Made by a program: the position numbers and the translations under genes | Shown: positions 34,267 through 42,341 of the stretch, piece by piece | How the letters are laid out: each line of letters begins with the position of its first letter | How positions within the stretch are numbered: position 1 is the stretch's first letter | Notes under the pieces: generated by a model | The model's database searches: none | What the model saw: only the letters and a program-made list of their open reading frames with translations | What the model was told of the DNA's origin: nothing | DNA from: Nocardia fusca NBRC 14340 | GTDB taxonomy: Bacteria > Actinomycetota > Actinomycetes > Mycobacteriales > Mycobacteriaceae | Length of the DNA: 64,000 bases | Direction: 5' to 3' | NCBI RefSeq assembly: GCF_001618425.1 | Contig: NZ_BDCU01000050.1 | Span: 1-64,000 of the forward strand

Positions 34267-34815
34267 TCAATCGCCGGACGGCCGATAGGTGTCGCGGGAA
34301 GCATCGAACACCAGACCGGTGGTATCGATGAAATCGGCCAATCGGTGCTCCGGCGTCCGGACTGTCACGCCCTTGAACTCGGCATCCACCACCACCCGCA
34401 GCCGGTCGATATCTGCCCAGTCGTCCTCATCGTTCACTTTGACTCGATCCACCTCGCACCAGCCCAAATGGATCACAAATCGCACCGTCGTTCCCACCTG
34501 ATGCAGCGCCTGAATGCGCACATAGTCGAAATTGCTGTGTTCGCCGTCGAAGAGGTAGGCCTCGATCGGCTCGCCGAACTCTTCGCATTCGGCCTGCGCG
34601 CCTTCGAGTTCACGCCACGACGACACGGCGAATGGGATCCACTCGATGTGGAACTGCACCCCGGATCTCCCGTCCGGGTAGCCGTCGAAGTAGATGCTCC
34701 ACGTCAGTTCCGGCGCACCGGTCGCCCCGTTCTCCGACAGAACTCCTTCCCAGGTCGATTCGGTGACCGGTCGGAATTCCGGCCACGGGTGGTACTCGCA
34801 GGCTGGTGTGTCCAT
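34267..34815 (-). CDS. Hypothetical acidic protein, 182 aa
   Basis: I do not recognise this protein. It is rich in Trp, Asp and Glu (WPEFRPVTESTWEG, WSIYFDGYPDGRSG, NDEDDWADIDRLRVVVDAEF), with alternating beta-strand patterns and no signal peptide. The composition resembles immunity-type or cytosolic accessory proteins of actinobacteria, but that is only an impression. Codon use fits a real gene. It stands between the transporter genes and the next catabolic operon, where the sequence is otherwise patchy. Confidence 0.65.
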   Translation of the reverse strand: MDTPACEYHPWPEFRPVTESTWEGVLSENGATGAPELTWSIYFDGYPDGRSGVQFHIEWIPFAVSSWRELEGAQAECEEFGEPIEAYLFDGEHSNFDYVRIQALHQVGTTVRFVIHLGWCEVDRVKVNDEDDWADIDRLRVVVDAEFKGVTVRTPEHRLADFIDTTGLVFDASRDTYRPSGD

Positions 34816-34872
34816 TCGCTCAGCATAGGGAACGGAATATGAACGGCCACTGCGGTATTCGACCGCCGGAAG

Positions 34873-35640
34873 CTACTTCTTCCCGGAGTTGAGCCGGGCG
34901 ATCGTCGCCTGGAAATCGTCGGTCTGGAACGACTGATACTCCGCGGTGGTGGCGTAGTCCAGGGTGGCCGCCACCGATTTCTCGAGCTGGATGTTCAGCA
35001 CCCGTTTGGTCGCTTCCACCGCTTGGCGGGGCATTTCCGCGATCCGCTTCGCACAGGTCAGCGCCTCGGCCAGCGGGTCGGCCACCACATGATTGGCCAG
35101 GCCCATCTCCCGCGCGCGTTCCGCCGAGATGCGCGCGCCGGTGAGCGCGTACTCCTTGGCCAGCAGCAGACTGGTGTGCAGCGGCCAGGTCAGCGGCCCG
35201 CCGTCGGCGGCGACCAATCCGACCTGAACGTGCGGATCCGCGAGATAGGCGGTTTCGGCGATGTAGACGATATCGCTGAGCGAGACCAGGCTGCAGCCGA
35301 GACCGACCGCGGGACCGTTGACCGCGGCGACCACCGGAACCCGGCAGCGCGCCATTCCGAGCACGATATCGCGACCGTGCGCGATGGTTTTCTCGCGCAG
35401 CACCGTATCGCGGCCCAACTCCTCGAGGTAGGTGAAATCACCACCCGCCGAGAAGGCCTTACCGGCACCGGTGAGCACCGCCGCCCGGGCGTCGTGATCC
35501 TCTGCCAGGCGAGGCCACAGCCGGGCCAGCCCGGTGTGCAGCGCATCGTCCACGGCATTGAGCGCGTCCGGGCGATTGAGGGTGATGATCCGCAGCGGAC
35601 CATCGGCGCGGACGTCGATTTCCGGTGGCATATCGTACAT
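34873..35640 (-). CDS. Enoyl-CoA hydratase/isomerase family protein
   Basis: A 255-residue crotonase, last gene of the leftward operon that begins with the CoA ligase. The oxyanion-hole regions are GAGKAFSAGGDFTYLEE (about residues 59-75) and NGPAVGLGCSLVSLSDIVYI. The GPLTWPLHTS region lacks the usual second glutamate. GGGAG precedes the ATG, one base after the dehydrogenase stop. It probably hydrates the product of the dehydrogenase pair encoded directly upstream. Confidence 0.88.
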   Translation of the reverse strand: MYDMPPEIDVRADGPLRIITLNRPDALNAVDDALHTGLARLWPRLAEDHDARAAVLTGAGKAFSAGGDFTYLEELGRDTVLREKTIAHGRDIVLGMARCRVPVVAAVNGPAVGLGCSLVSLSDIVYIAETAYLADPHVQVGLVAADGGPLTWPLHTSLLLAKEYALTGARISAERAREMGLANHVVADPLAEALTCAKRIAEMPRQAVEATKRVLNIQLEKSVAATLDYATTAEYQSFQTDDFQATIARLNSGKK

Positions 35641-35641
35641 T

Positions 35642-36730
35642 TCAGGCTCCCAATCCGAGGATGCGCGCGGCGATTATGTTCTTCTGGATCTGCGATGTCC
35701 CGCCCATCACGCTCTGCGCGCGGCTGTAGAGATAGGAGCCGAACATCTCCTGGTCGCCGGTGCCCGCCACGGCGAGCGCGGCATGCCCAACCGACTGGTC
35801 GACCCAGGTCATGAGCAATTTGTCGAGCGAACCCTGCGGACCGTGGGTCACCCCGTCCAATTGTTCGGACAGCCGCCGGCGGACGTGCAGTCGCAGCATC
35901 TCCGCTTGGACCGCCGCCCACGCGAGTTCGTCCGGTACCGCGCCGTCGGTGCGCGCGGCCAGCTGGCGCACCAGCTTCCCGTAGCGCGCGGCGTATCCGA
36001 GGGTGGATGGTTCGCGTTCGTGTCCGACCACGGTCATGGCCAGTTTCCAGCCCTCGCCGGGCGCGCCCACCATCTGATCCGCGGGCACCCGCGCGCCGTC
36101 GAAGAGCACCTGGCCGAATTCGGTGGTCACTCCGCTCATCATCTCCAGCGGCCGCTGCTCCACTCCGGGCTGTTTCATGGAGAGCACGAACGCCGAGATC
36201 CCCTTGTGCCGTGGCGCGGTGGGATCGGTGCGGGCCAGCAGCAGGCACCAGTCGGCCACATCGGAGTAGCTGGTCCAGATCTTGTGCCCGTGGATGATGT
36301 ACTCGTCGCCGTCGCGGGTGGCCGTGGTGGTGAGGGAGGCCAGATCCGATCCGGCGCCCGGCTCACTGAAACCCTGGCACCAGCGCTGACTTCCGTCGAT
36401 CATGCCGGGCAGGAAACGCCGGCACAGCTCCGGGCTCGCGTGGTGGCCGAGACCCTGGATCAGGTAGCCGAGACTCGGCCGCGGCGGCGCCCCGGCGATC
36501 GCCAGTTCCTCGTCCAGGATCACGTCGTAGACCGGCGGCAGTTCCTGTCCGCCGTACTCCTTGGGCCAGGACAGCCCGAAGAATCCGGCCCGGTACAGCT
36601 CGGAATGCCATTCGCCCTGCCGGGCCCAGTACTCGTCGCCGGAGGTCGGGTAGGTGCCCGCCACCCCGGCGAGCCAGTCGCGCAGGCGTTCCCGGAACGC
36701 CGCCTCCTCCGGGGAATCACGAAAGTCCAA
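35642..36730 (-). CDS. Acyl-CoA dehydrogenase, alpha-type subunit
   Basis: A 362-residue FadE protein. The TTG at 36730 is preceded by GGAGGAG and lies inside the 3' end of the partner gene (14-nt overlap); an open frame continues upstream but overlaps the partner further. FAD-site segments are CQGFSEPGAGSDLASL and HKIWTSYSDVADWC. The C-terminus QSVMGGTSQIQKNIIAARIL fits the alpha subunits of heteromeric dehydrogenases. It pairs with the gene at 36717. Confidence 0.9.
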   Translation of the reverse strand: MDFRDSPEEAAFRERLRDWLAGVAGTYPTSGDEYWARQGEWHSELYRAGFFGLSWPKEYGGQELPPVYDVILDEELAIAGAPPRPSLGYLIQGLGHHASPELCRRFLPGMIDGSQRWCQGFSEPGAGSDLASLTTTATRDGDEYIIHGHKIWTSYSDVADWCLLLARTDPTAPRHKGISAFVLSMKQPGVEQRPLEMMSGVTTEFGQVLFDGARVPADQMVGAPGEGWKLAMTVVGHEREPSTLGYAARYGKLVRQLAARTDGAVPDELAWAAVQAEMLRLHVRRRLSEQLDGVTHGPQGSLDKLLMTWVDQSVGHAALAVAGTGDQEMFGSYLYSRAQSVMGGTSQIQKNIIAARILGLGA

Positions 36731-37622
36731 GGCCGGCCTCCTCCAGGCGAACGGGGAACAGTTCGGTGGACACCAGGGCCCGCCGCAGATACACATGGGC
36801 CAGGCATTCCCACGTGTTGCCGATCCCGCCGTGCACCTGGATCGCTGTTTCGCAGACCGTCCGGGCGGCGCGGGCGGCGTAGATCTTGGCGATCCGGGCC
36901 GCCCGCAGGGCCTGCTCCGGCTCGAGTTCGTCGACGGCCCAGGCGGCATGCCAGAGCACACTGATCGAGCCCTCGATCAGGGCCTCGCTCTCCGCCAGCA
37001 GGTGACCTATCGCCTGGTATGAGCCGATCGTGTTCCCGTACTGGCTACGGACTTTCGCGTACTCCACCGCGAGCCGCTGGGCACCGCGCGCGGCACCGAC
37101 CAGATCGGCGCAGGTGGTGGTGAGCGCCAGGGCCAGCCAGCGATCCCGGTGTCCCGCGGAGATATCACCCCGGGGTTCCCAGGGGCCCGCGGCCGCACCC
37201 GCGGCCCGGGTGAGATCCGCACCGGCGACCTCGTCGCCGACCGGCCCGGCGAATACACCGCTGCCCTCCAGTTTCAGCACCCGGTCGCGGCCGGAGGCGT
37301 CGATCGCGACGCCCGTGTGCGCCACCGTCCACCGTGCGGTGTCACCGTCGAGCCGGCCCTGCAGATCGTCGGCGAGGACCGGGCCCAGGAACGGGACATC
37401 GACCAGTCCGCGCGCGAACTCCTCGGCCACGATCGCCACCTCCACCCCGGAGGCGCCGTCGGAGCGCAGTTCCCGGAAACCGGTGCCCGCGACCGCGTCC
37501 TCCAACCGGGTGCGGCGGCGGGCATCGGCCAGGTCCAGCACCGAACCCGGGCCGAGTCCGTCGGCCAGTTTCGCGGCCGCGTCGCGCAGTTGCCGCTGTT
37601 CACTCGTCAGCCGGACGTCCAT
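36717..37622 (-). CDS. Acyl-CoA dehydrogenase-like beta subunit
   Basis: A 301-residue dehydrogenase-fold protein with a degenerate central FAD region. The N-terminal LTSEQRQLRDAAAKLADGLG and C-terminal KVRSQYGNTIGSYQAIGHLL and ETAIQVHGGIGNTWECLAHV are conserved. GGAG precedes the ATG, which lies inside the CoA-ligase gene (23-nt overlap). With the gene at 35642 it likely forms an alpha2-beta2 enzyme, the second such pair in the island. Confidence 0.88.
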   Translation of the reverse strand: MDVRLTSEQRQLRDAAAKLADGLGPGSVLDLADARRRTRLEDAVAGTGFRELRSDGASGVEVAIVAEEFARGLVDVPFLGPVLADDLQGRLDGDTARWTVAHTGVAIDASGRDRVLKLEGSGVFAGPVGDEVAGADLTRAAGAAAGPWEPRGDISAGHRDRWLALALTTTCADLVGAARGAQRLAVEYAKVRSQYGNTIGSYQAIGHLLAESEALIEGSISVLWHAAWAVDELEPEQALRAARIAKIYAARAARTVCETAIQVHGGIGNTWECLAHVYLRRALVSTELFPVRLEEAGLGLS

Positions 37623-39003
37623 ACCGCTCCTTCAGCACTCGCCGCAACACCTTGCCGGACGGCAGGCGGGGTATCTCGTCCACGAACAGCACCTGCCGCA
37701 ACCGCTTGTACCCGGCCAGCCGCTCCTGCACGGTCGTCATCAGTTCCTCGGCCGTCACCGGGCTCGCGAGCGCGACGGCCGCCACGATCGCTTCGCCGTT
37801 CGCCCCGTCGGGCACCCCGAACACCGCGCAGTCGGCGACCGCGGCGTGGCCGTGCAGCACGGTTTCGATCTCGGCCGGCGCCACCTGGAAGCCGCGGACC
37901 TTGATCATTTCCTTGGAGCGGTCGGTGAGCCGCAGCCAGCCGTCCGCGTCCAGGTTCCCGACATCGCCGGTGCGATACCAGCCGTCGTCGAATGCCCCCG
38001 CGGTGGCGGAATCGGGCAGATAGCCCGCCATCACCGATTGGGCGCGCAACTGGATTTCGCCGTCCTCCCCCGGCGCGACGGGTCGTCCGTCCGCCAGCGA
38101 CACCACCCGTACATCGACGCCGGGGACGGCCTTGCCGACGGAATCGAGCCGCGGAGAGTCGATCCGATTGCAGGCGATCACCGGGAGTTCGCTCGCCCCG
38201 TAGGCGGGCAACCAGGTGACACCGGTGCGCCGGGTGACGGTTTCGGCCACACTGGCCGTCACCGGAGTCGCGCCCCACATGATGTAGCGCAGCGAGGACA
38301 GATCGTAGGACTCCAGACCGGGGTGCTGCGCCATCGCCAGGGCGATCGGGGCGACCGCCATCTCGATGGTGATCTTGTCCGATTCGATGTGCCGCAGCAC
38401 CCGTTCCAGTTCGAACCGCCGGTGCAATCGCACCCAGGCACCGCAGTCCAGCGCGGTGACGATATTGAGGATGCCGAGGATATGCGACGGCGGTGTGGCC
38501 ACCTGGATCCGGTCGCCCGAGCCCAGTTGCAGCGCGTCACGCCAGTGCCGCACCGCCGCCGCGAACGACGCGTGGGTGTGGCGGACCGCTTTCGGCATAC
38601 CGGTGGTGCCGGAACTGAACACGAGCACCGCGTCGCTGCCGGGATCGGGCTCGGCGAACGTGCGGGTAGGCGGGGGCGTGGGTTCGTCCAGGGAGATCAT
38701 GTCCGCGAGTTCGGCCAGCACCGGATGATCGCCGAGCGCGTGCCGCGCGCCGGTGATCTCGAGCGCGTGCGCGACCTCGGCGCGTTTCCACGCCGGACTG
38801 AGCAGCACGACCGCGGCACCCAGCCGCCAGACCGCCAGCACCGCGGTCACGAATTCCGGGCGGTTCGAGGACATCAACGCCACTCGCTGCCCGGACCCGA
38901 CCCCGCGTTGTGCGAGCAGCTCGGCCAGACCGTCGGCCGCCGCATCCAGTTCGGCGCGGGTGTACTCGCGGTCATCGAACGCGAGCACGGTGGGACCCGT
39001 CAT
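37600..39003 (-). CDS. AMP-forming acyl-CoA synthetase
   Basis: A 467-residue ANL-superfamily ligase that activates an acid to its CoA thioester. The ATP loop is VFSSGTTGMPKAVRHTH, the A5-type motif is YGASELPV, A7 is WYRTGDVGNLDADGWL, the hinge is DRSKEMIKVRGFQVAP and the catalytic lysine is in LPSGKVLRR. The ATG at 39003 has GGGGGA upstream; a GTG at 39027 is the alternative. It is first in the leftward operon with the dehydrogenase pair and hydratase, and is shorter than typical FadD (about 500-540 residues). Confidence 0.9.
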   Translation of the reverse strand: MTGPTVLAFDDREYTRAELDAAADGLAELLAQRGVGSGQRVALMSSNRPEFVTAVLAVWRLGAAVVLLSPAWKRAEVAHALEITGARHALGDHPVLAELADMISLDEPTPPPTRTFAEPDPGSDAVLVFSSGTTGMPKAVRHTHASFAAAVRHWRDALQLGSGDRIQVATPPSHILGILNIVTALDCGAWVRLHRRFELERVLRHIESDKITIEMAVAPIALAMAQHPGLESYDLSSLRYIMWGATPVTASVAETVTRRTGVTWLPAYGASELPVIACNRIDSPRLDSVGKAVPGVDVRVVSLADGRPVAPGEDGEIQLRAQSVMAGYLPDSATAGAFDDGWYRTGDVGNLDADGWLRLTDRSKEMIKVRGFQVAPAEIETVLHGHAAVADCAVFGVPDGANGEAIVAAVALASPVTAEELMTTVQERLAGYKRLRQVLFVDEIPRLPSGKVLRRVLKERYGRPADE

Positions 39004-39052
39004 CTGCGTCCCCCGATCCGGTAGCACTTCATGGCAGTTCCTATCCGAATTT

Positions 39053-39067
39053 GAGAATACTATTCTC
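39053..39067. promoter_or_regulatory. Operator E: GAGAATACTATTCTC
   Basis: A perfect palindrome with 7-bp arms, in the divergent gap between the CoA ligase and the reductase. TAGAAT at 39075-39080 is a plausible rightward -10 box, so the operator overlaps the -35 region of the reductase promoter. It ties the reductase and the ligase operon to the same control as the Rieske oxygenase. Confidence 0.75.
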
Positions 39068-39103
39068 GCCTGGATAGAATCTTAATACCAGAAGGAGGCG
39101 ACC

Positions 39104-40309
39104 ATGGCGAGACCACCGTTGTTCCGGCGCGCGAAGGTGACGCGCATCGTGAAGGAGACACCGGACACCCGCACCTTCGTGCTGGAACCGCACGACGGCC
39201 CCTTCTCCTACCAGGCCGGCCAGTTCTGCACGTTCAAGGTCGTGGTCGACGGCAAGCCGTACTTCCGCTCGTACTCGATGTCGAGTTGCCCGGTGACCGA
39301 TACCGAGTTCATGACCACGGTCAAACGCGTACCCGGCGGCACAGTGTCGAACTGGATGCACGACAACCTCGGCGAAGGCGACGAGGTCGAGCTGACGGTG
39401 CCGACCGGCCGATTCTGCCTACGCGCAGGCGATGTCCCGGTGCTCGGGTTCTCCGGCGGCAGCGGCATCACCCCGATCATCTCGCTGGCCAAGAACACCC
39501 TGGCGACCACCGACCGCGAAGTCCGGCTGCTGTGCGCCGACCGCGACCGCACCTCCGCCATCTTCGAAGCCGCCCTGGACGAACTGGCCGCCCGCTACCC
39601 CGGCCGGCTGACGGTCGTGCGGCACCGCGACGACGAACACGGTTACGTGGATGCCGCGAAGGTCCTCGAATTCGTCGGCCCTCACACCGCCGGTGACGCC
39701 TACATCTGCGGGCCGGAACCCTTTATGGAGCTCGTCGAGAACGCACTACCGGGCCCGGGCCGGATCTTCTCCGAGCGTTTCGGCGGGGCCGCCGCCAAGC
39801 CCACCGCGCCCGCGGTCGGTGCCTCGAATTCGCCGGCACAAACCGTGTCCACAACGAATCCGACTGCGGCCGCCATCCCCAGTCCTGCGACACCGGCGGG
39901 CTCCACCGCTGCCCCGGCCCCCGTCGCGGCCCTGTCGGATGGCCCCGCCACCCCGGCGACCGCCACCGGTCCCGTGGCACCGGCGGCGAGCACCGGCGCT
40001 TCAGCGGCCGCCCCTGTGCAATCCGCCGCCACCGAGGAGGGCACGGTGACGATCTTCCTCAACCGCAAGAAGAAGTCCGTCCCGCGCCGCGACGGCGAAA
40101 CCCTGTTGGAGAGCGCCCGCCGGGCCGGGCTCACGCCCCCGTTCTCCTGTGAATCCGGCAACTGCGCCACCTGCATGGCCAAACTCACCGAGGGTAAGGC
40201 GACCATGCGGGTCAACGACGCCCTCACCGACGACGACCTCGAAGAGGGCTACATCCTCACCTGCCAGGCCGTCCCCGACACCCCGTCGGTAACCGTCCGC
40301 TATGAATGA
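39104..40309 (+). CDS. Ferredoxin-type oxygenase reductase (FAD, NAD, C-terminal 2Fe-2S) with long linker
   Basis: A 401-residue three-domain reductase that would pass electrons from NAD(P)H to a Rieske oxygenase. FAD-domain motif RSYSMS lies at 55-60. The nucleotide-binding GFSGGSGITPI follows, and CGPEPFM ends the NAD domain. A plant-type [2Fe-2S] domain has ligands Cys349, Cys354, Cys357 and Cys387. Between about residues 229 and 310 is an unusually long Ala/Pro/Thr/Ser-rich linker; relatives such as KshB have only a short one. AGAAGGAGG precedes the ATG. It is the only visible partner for the oxygenase at 15339. Confidence 0.92.
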   Translation: MARPPLFRRAKVTRIVKETPDTRTFVLEPHDGPFSYQAGQFCTFKVVVDGKPYFRSYSMSSCPVTDTEFMTTVKRVPGGTVSNWMHDNLGEGDEVELTVPTGRFCLRAGDVPVLGFSGGSGITPIISLAKNTLATTDREVRLLCADRDRTSAIFEAALDELAARYPGRLTVVRHRDDEHGYVDAAKVLEFVGPHTAGDAYICGPEPFMELVENALPGPGRIFSERFGGAAAKPTAPAVGASNSPAQTVSTTNPTAAAIPSPATPAGSTAAPAPVAALSDGPATPATATGPVAPAASTGASAAAPVQSAATEEGTVTIFLNRKKKSVPRRDGETLLESARRAGLTPPFSCESGNCATCMAKLTEGKATMRVNDALTDDDLEEGYILTCQAVPDTPSVTVRYE

Positions 40310-40751
40310 GCCGGTGCCGCCGGTGCCACGCATGCGTGCTGTGTACTCAGTGTTGTAGGGCAACCTCGGATACCTGGCCCTTGCCGAGGCCGATTCCTCA
40401 CATGCTGCTGTAGATGACCGCGCCCTTGAATGTGCGGGCTGCACGCGGCAAGCGCTCGGTCAGGCTCTCCTGCTCGTCGCCGACTCGCGCGATCTCATCT
40501 ACCCCACCACCTTTATCGCAGCCTCCGGCCGTTGCCCGTGATCATCTTTCGCCATTGCTCGATCGGCACAGGCGTCGGACTGTGCCGCAGGGCCCGCGCC
40601 GAAAACTGAGTCCCGTGCGGTTTCAGCAGCCTTACCAGCGGTTTCTTTAGGGCCCGGGCGCGGCGGCGAAGAGGCGGAACCGGAACAGCGCCTGCACCGT
40701 CAAATCCCTTTGTAAAGCAGGGCACCGATCGGTGCGAGGTGGGGAGTCGAG
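40310..40751. other. 442-nt gap with a possible gene fragment
   Basis: No intact gene is supported. On the minus strand a frame ending with the TGA at 40398-40400 reads VDEIARVGDEQESLTERLPR and then ARTFKGAVIYSSM, which has protein-like codon use and may be the 3' end of a lost gene. The sequence ATTCCTCACATGC at 40393-40405 recurs at 41651-41663. Confidence 0.35.
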
Positions 40752-41219
40752 TTGAAGATACGTGTACTTGTGATGGCCGCGGCCGCGGCAGTGTTGCCGA
40801 TCATGGGGTTGACGCCGATTCCGGTGGCTCATGCATCCTTTCCGTGGGGGGCGTGCGGAGCCAGCTCGCCGGAGGACAAGGTCGTCACAACCTTCGGTGA
40901 ATGGAAGCTGCTCTGCGGTAACGACAGGAGCGGATACCGGCATATCCAACAGCGGCATATGACCGACTGGGAGAACCTGGCGGCAATCGAGGGCCGGAAC
41001 TGGCGGGACATCGCCGATATGGCGATGGCCAAGGCTCACGACGCCCCGGACTGGCGCGGCCCGGTCCGCGATGGCAAGTACTGTCATACTGGCCAGATCT
41101 ACCTGGTGAATCGTGCTACCGGAGCCATAGCCAAAACCGTTCAGCCCACCGTGATAGTGAACGCGAACGGCGTGATCGTTACCGCATACCCCGGAGGAGG
41201 CTGTGATGGCAGAGCCTGA
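40752..41219 (+). CDS. Small secreted cysteine-containing protein, candidate toxin
   Basis: A 155-residue protein from a TTG start with GGGGAG upstream. Residues 1-28 form a clear Sec signal peptide ending in AHA-S. The mature part has four cysteines (35, 55, 111, 151), enough for two disulphides. A Y62-R-H64-x4-H69 cluster (GYRHIQQRH) is followed by the conserved-looking DGKYCHTGQIYLV and a final NGVIVTAYPG strand. That order recalls compact secreted nuclease toxins of the BECR type, but I cannot name a family. The next gene overlaps its end by 14 nt, as expected for a toxin with its immunity gene. Confidence 0.6.
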   Translation: MKIRVLVMAAAAAVLPIMGLTPIPVAHASFPWGACGASSPEDKVVTTFGEWKLLCGNDRSGYRHIQQRHMTDWENLAAIEGRNWRDIADMAMAKAHDAPDWRGPVRDGKYCHTGQIYLVNRATGAIAKTVQPTVIVNANGVIVTAYPGGGCDGRA

Positions 41220-41559
41220 GCCCAGCATCGACGAACTCATCGAGTCGGTCATTCGTGCCGGCACCGAAGCCGGGTACCGAATCGGCCGCGACGATGCAGG
41301 CAGGCTGCAAGTCACCGCTACCGCCGGCTCACCGGTGGATCCTCCGCTGACGTTTCGGTTCACCGGGCAACAGCTTCGCGACTACTACACAAGCGTCGCA
41401 ACAGACGCCGGAAAGCCCGGTGGGGCGAGCACTCCGTGGGAGACGTGGATGCTGTTGATGTCGACGCATCTCAGCGAGGCCGTATACAAGGCCGGTACGG
41501 TGGCCGGGCCCTCCGAAATCGTGATCGATAAAGGGGGCTTCTGGATCGGACCCGGATAG
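41206..41559 (+). CDS. Small acidic protein, candidate immunity partner
   Basis: A 117-residue cytosolic protein with no signal peptide. The ATG at 41206 has GGAGGAGG upstream and lies inside the preceding secreted-protein gene. It shows an acidic N-terminus (EPEPSIDELIESVIRAG), a central FRFTGQQLRDYYTSVA and a WETWMLLMSTHLSEAVYKAG helix. I recognise no family. Close overlap, small size and acidity are what an immunity protein would show; a chaperone role is the main alternative. Confidence 0.6.
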   Translation: MAEPEPSIDELIESVIRAGTEAGYRIGRDDAGRLQVTATAGSPVDPPLTFRFTGQQLRDYYTSVATDAGKPGGASTPWETWMLLMSTHLSEAVYKAGTVAGPSEIVIDKGGFWIGPG

Positions 41560-41651
41560 CCGAGCAATCCGCCCGGCTCGAACTGTTCTGAACGAGATAC
41601 ACCACCGGCCCTGCACAGTCCTGCAGGGACGCTGCCAAGCGACGGGCTGCA

Positions 41652-41705
41652 TTCCTCACATGCCAGGCCGTCCCCGATACCCGTCGGTGACCGTCCGCTA
41701 CCAAA
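41652..41705. repeat. Degenerate copy of the reductase gene's 3' end
   Basis: This stretch matches the last 54 or so bases of the reductase gene (40254-40306) with about six differences including one deleted base. It keeps TGCCAGGCCGTCCCCGA and CCGTCCGCTA in the same order. It contains no start and is out of frame after the deletion. It marks the far side of the segment that carries the secreted-protein pair. Confidence 0.75.
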
Positions 41706-41758
41706 TAGCATCCGCTGACAGCGGCGGCGTCCCGCGCGGATTGTGGTGACGTCGTCGG

Positions 41759-42169
41759 TCACCTCTCGTGGCGGGGTGCACGGGGCTGCCTCTGAGACAG
41801 AGTGATACGGCGCCGGGCGAGGTCGACATCGATGATCTTCACGGTGAGGACGTCGCCGACCTCGACGACGTCTCCGGTCGATTCATCCAGCTCGCTGGTG
41901 TGCACGAGTCCTTCGAAGCCGTCCGCTCGGTCTTCGATGCGTACGAAGACGCCGAACGACACGATCTTGGCGACCGGTCCGGTGACCACCTGCCCGCTCC
42001 GCGGCGCTACCCGGGGCCACGGGTCTTCCTGCATTGCCCGGAGCGACAACGCGACTCGTTGTCCGCCGGGTGACGAAAGTGTCGAAGCGTTCTGGTGGCG
42101 GTCGAGGACGAGAGCCCGGGCCGAATGGTGCCGGTCGCGATTGGCTTCGGTCGGTAATGTACAGATCAC
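41759..42169 (-). CDS. S1 RNA-binding-domain protein, 5' end uncertain
   Basis: The C-terminal 85 residues form one S1 domain: RVALSLRAMQEDPWP, GQVVTGPVAKIVSFGVFVRI, GFEGLVHTSELDE, then VKIIDVDLARRRITLSQRQ. This reads like the third or fourth repeat of ribosomal protein S1, including the inter-repeat QEDPW. Here it is a free-standing 136-residue protein if the GTG at 42169 (AGGA six bases upstream) is used. The N-terminal 50 residues are not recognisable, so it may be a truncated copy of a larger gene or a small stress-type S1 protein. Confidence 0.55.
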   Translation of the reverse strand: MICTLPTEANRDRHHSARALVLDRHQNASTLSSPGGQRVALSLRAMQEDPWPRVAPRSGQVVTGPVAKIVSFGVFVRIEDRADGFEGLVHTSELDESTGDVVEVGDVLTVKIIDVDLARRRITLSQRQPRAPRHER

Positions 42170-42341
42170 CGGACATCCTAACGCCACAACCGGTTGCCCA
42201 CACGCGTCGAGCAGCACCGGGCAATCCGCCGCTCGGGGTGCCGGTCGCGCAGCGATTCCCGTCCGGCTCGGTGTCGACCCCGCATGCCACGCCGGCAGCA
42301 CACCGGCGGCGGCCCGGCGCTGCCCGTCGGTCGCTACGGGC

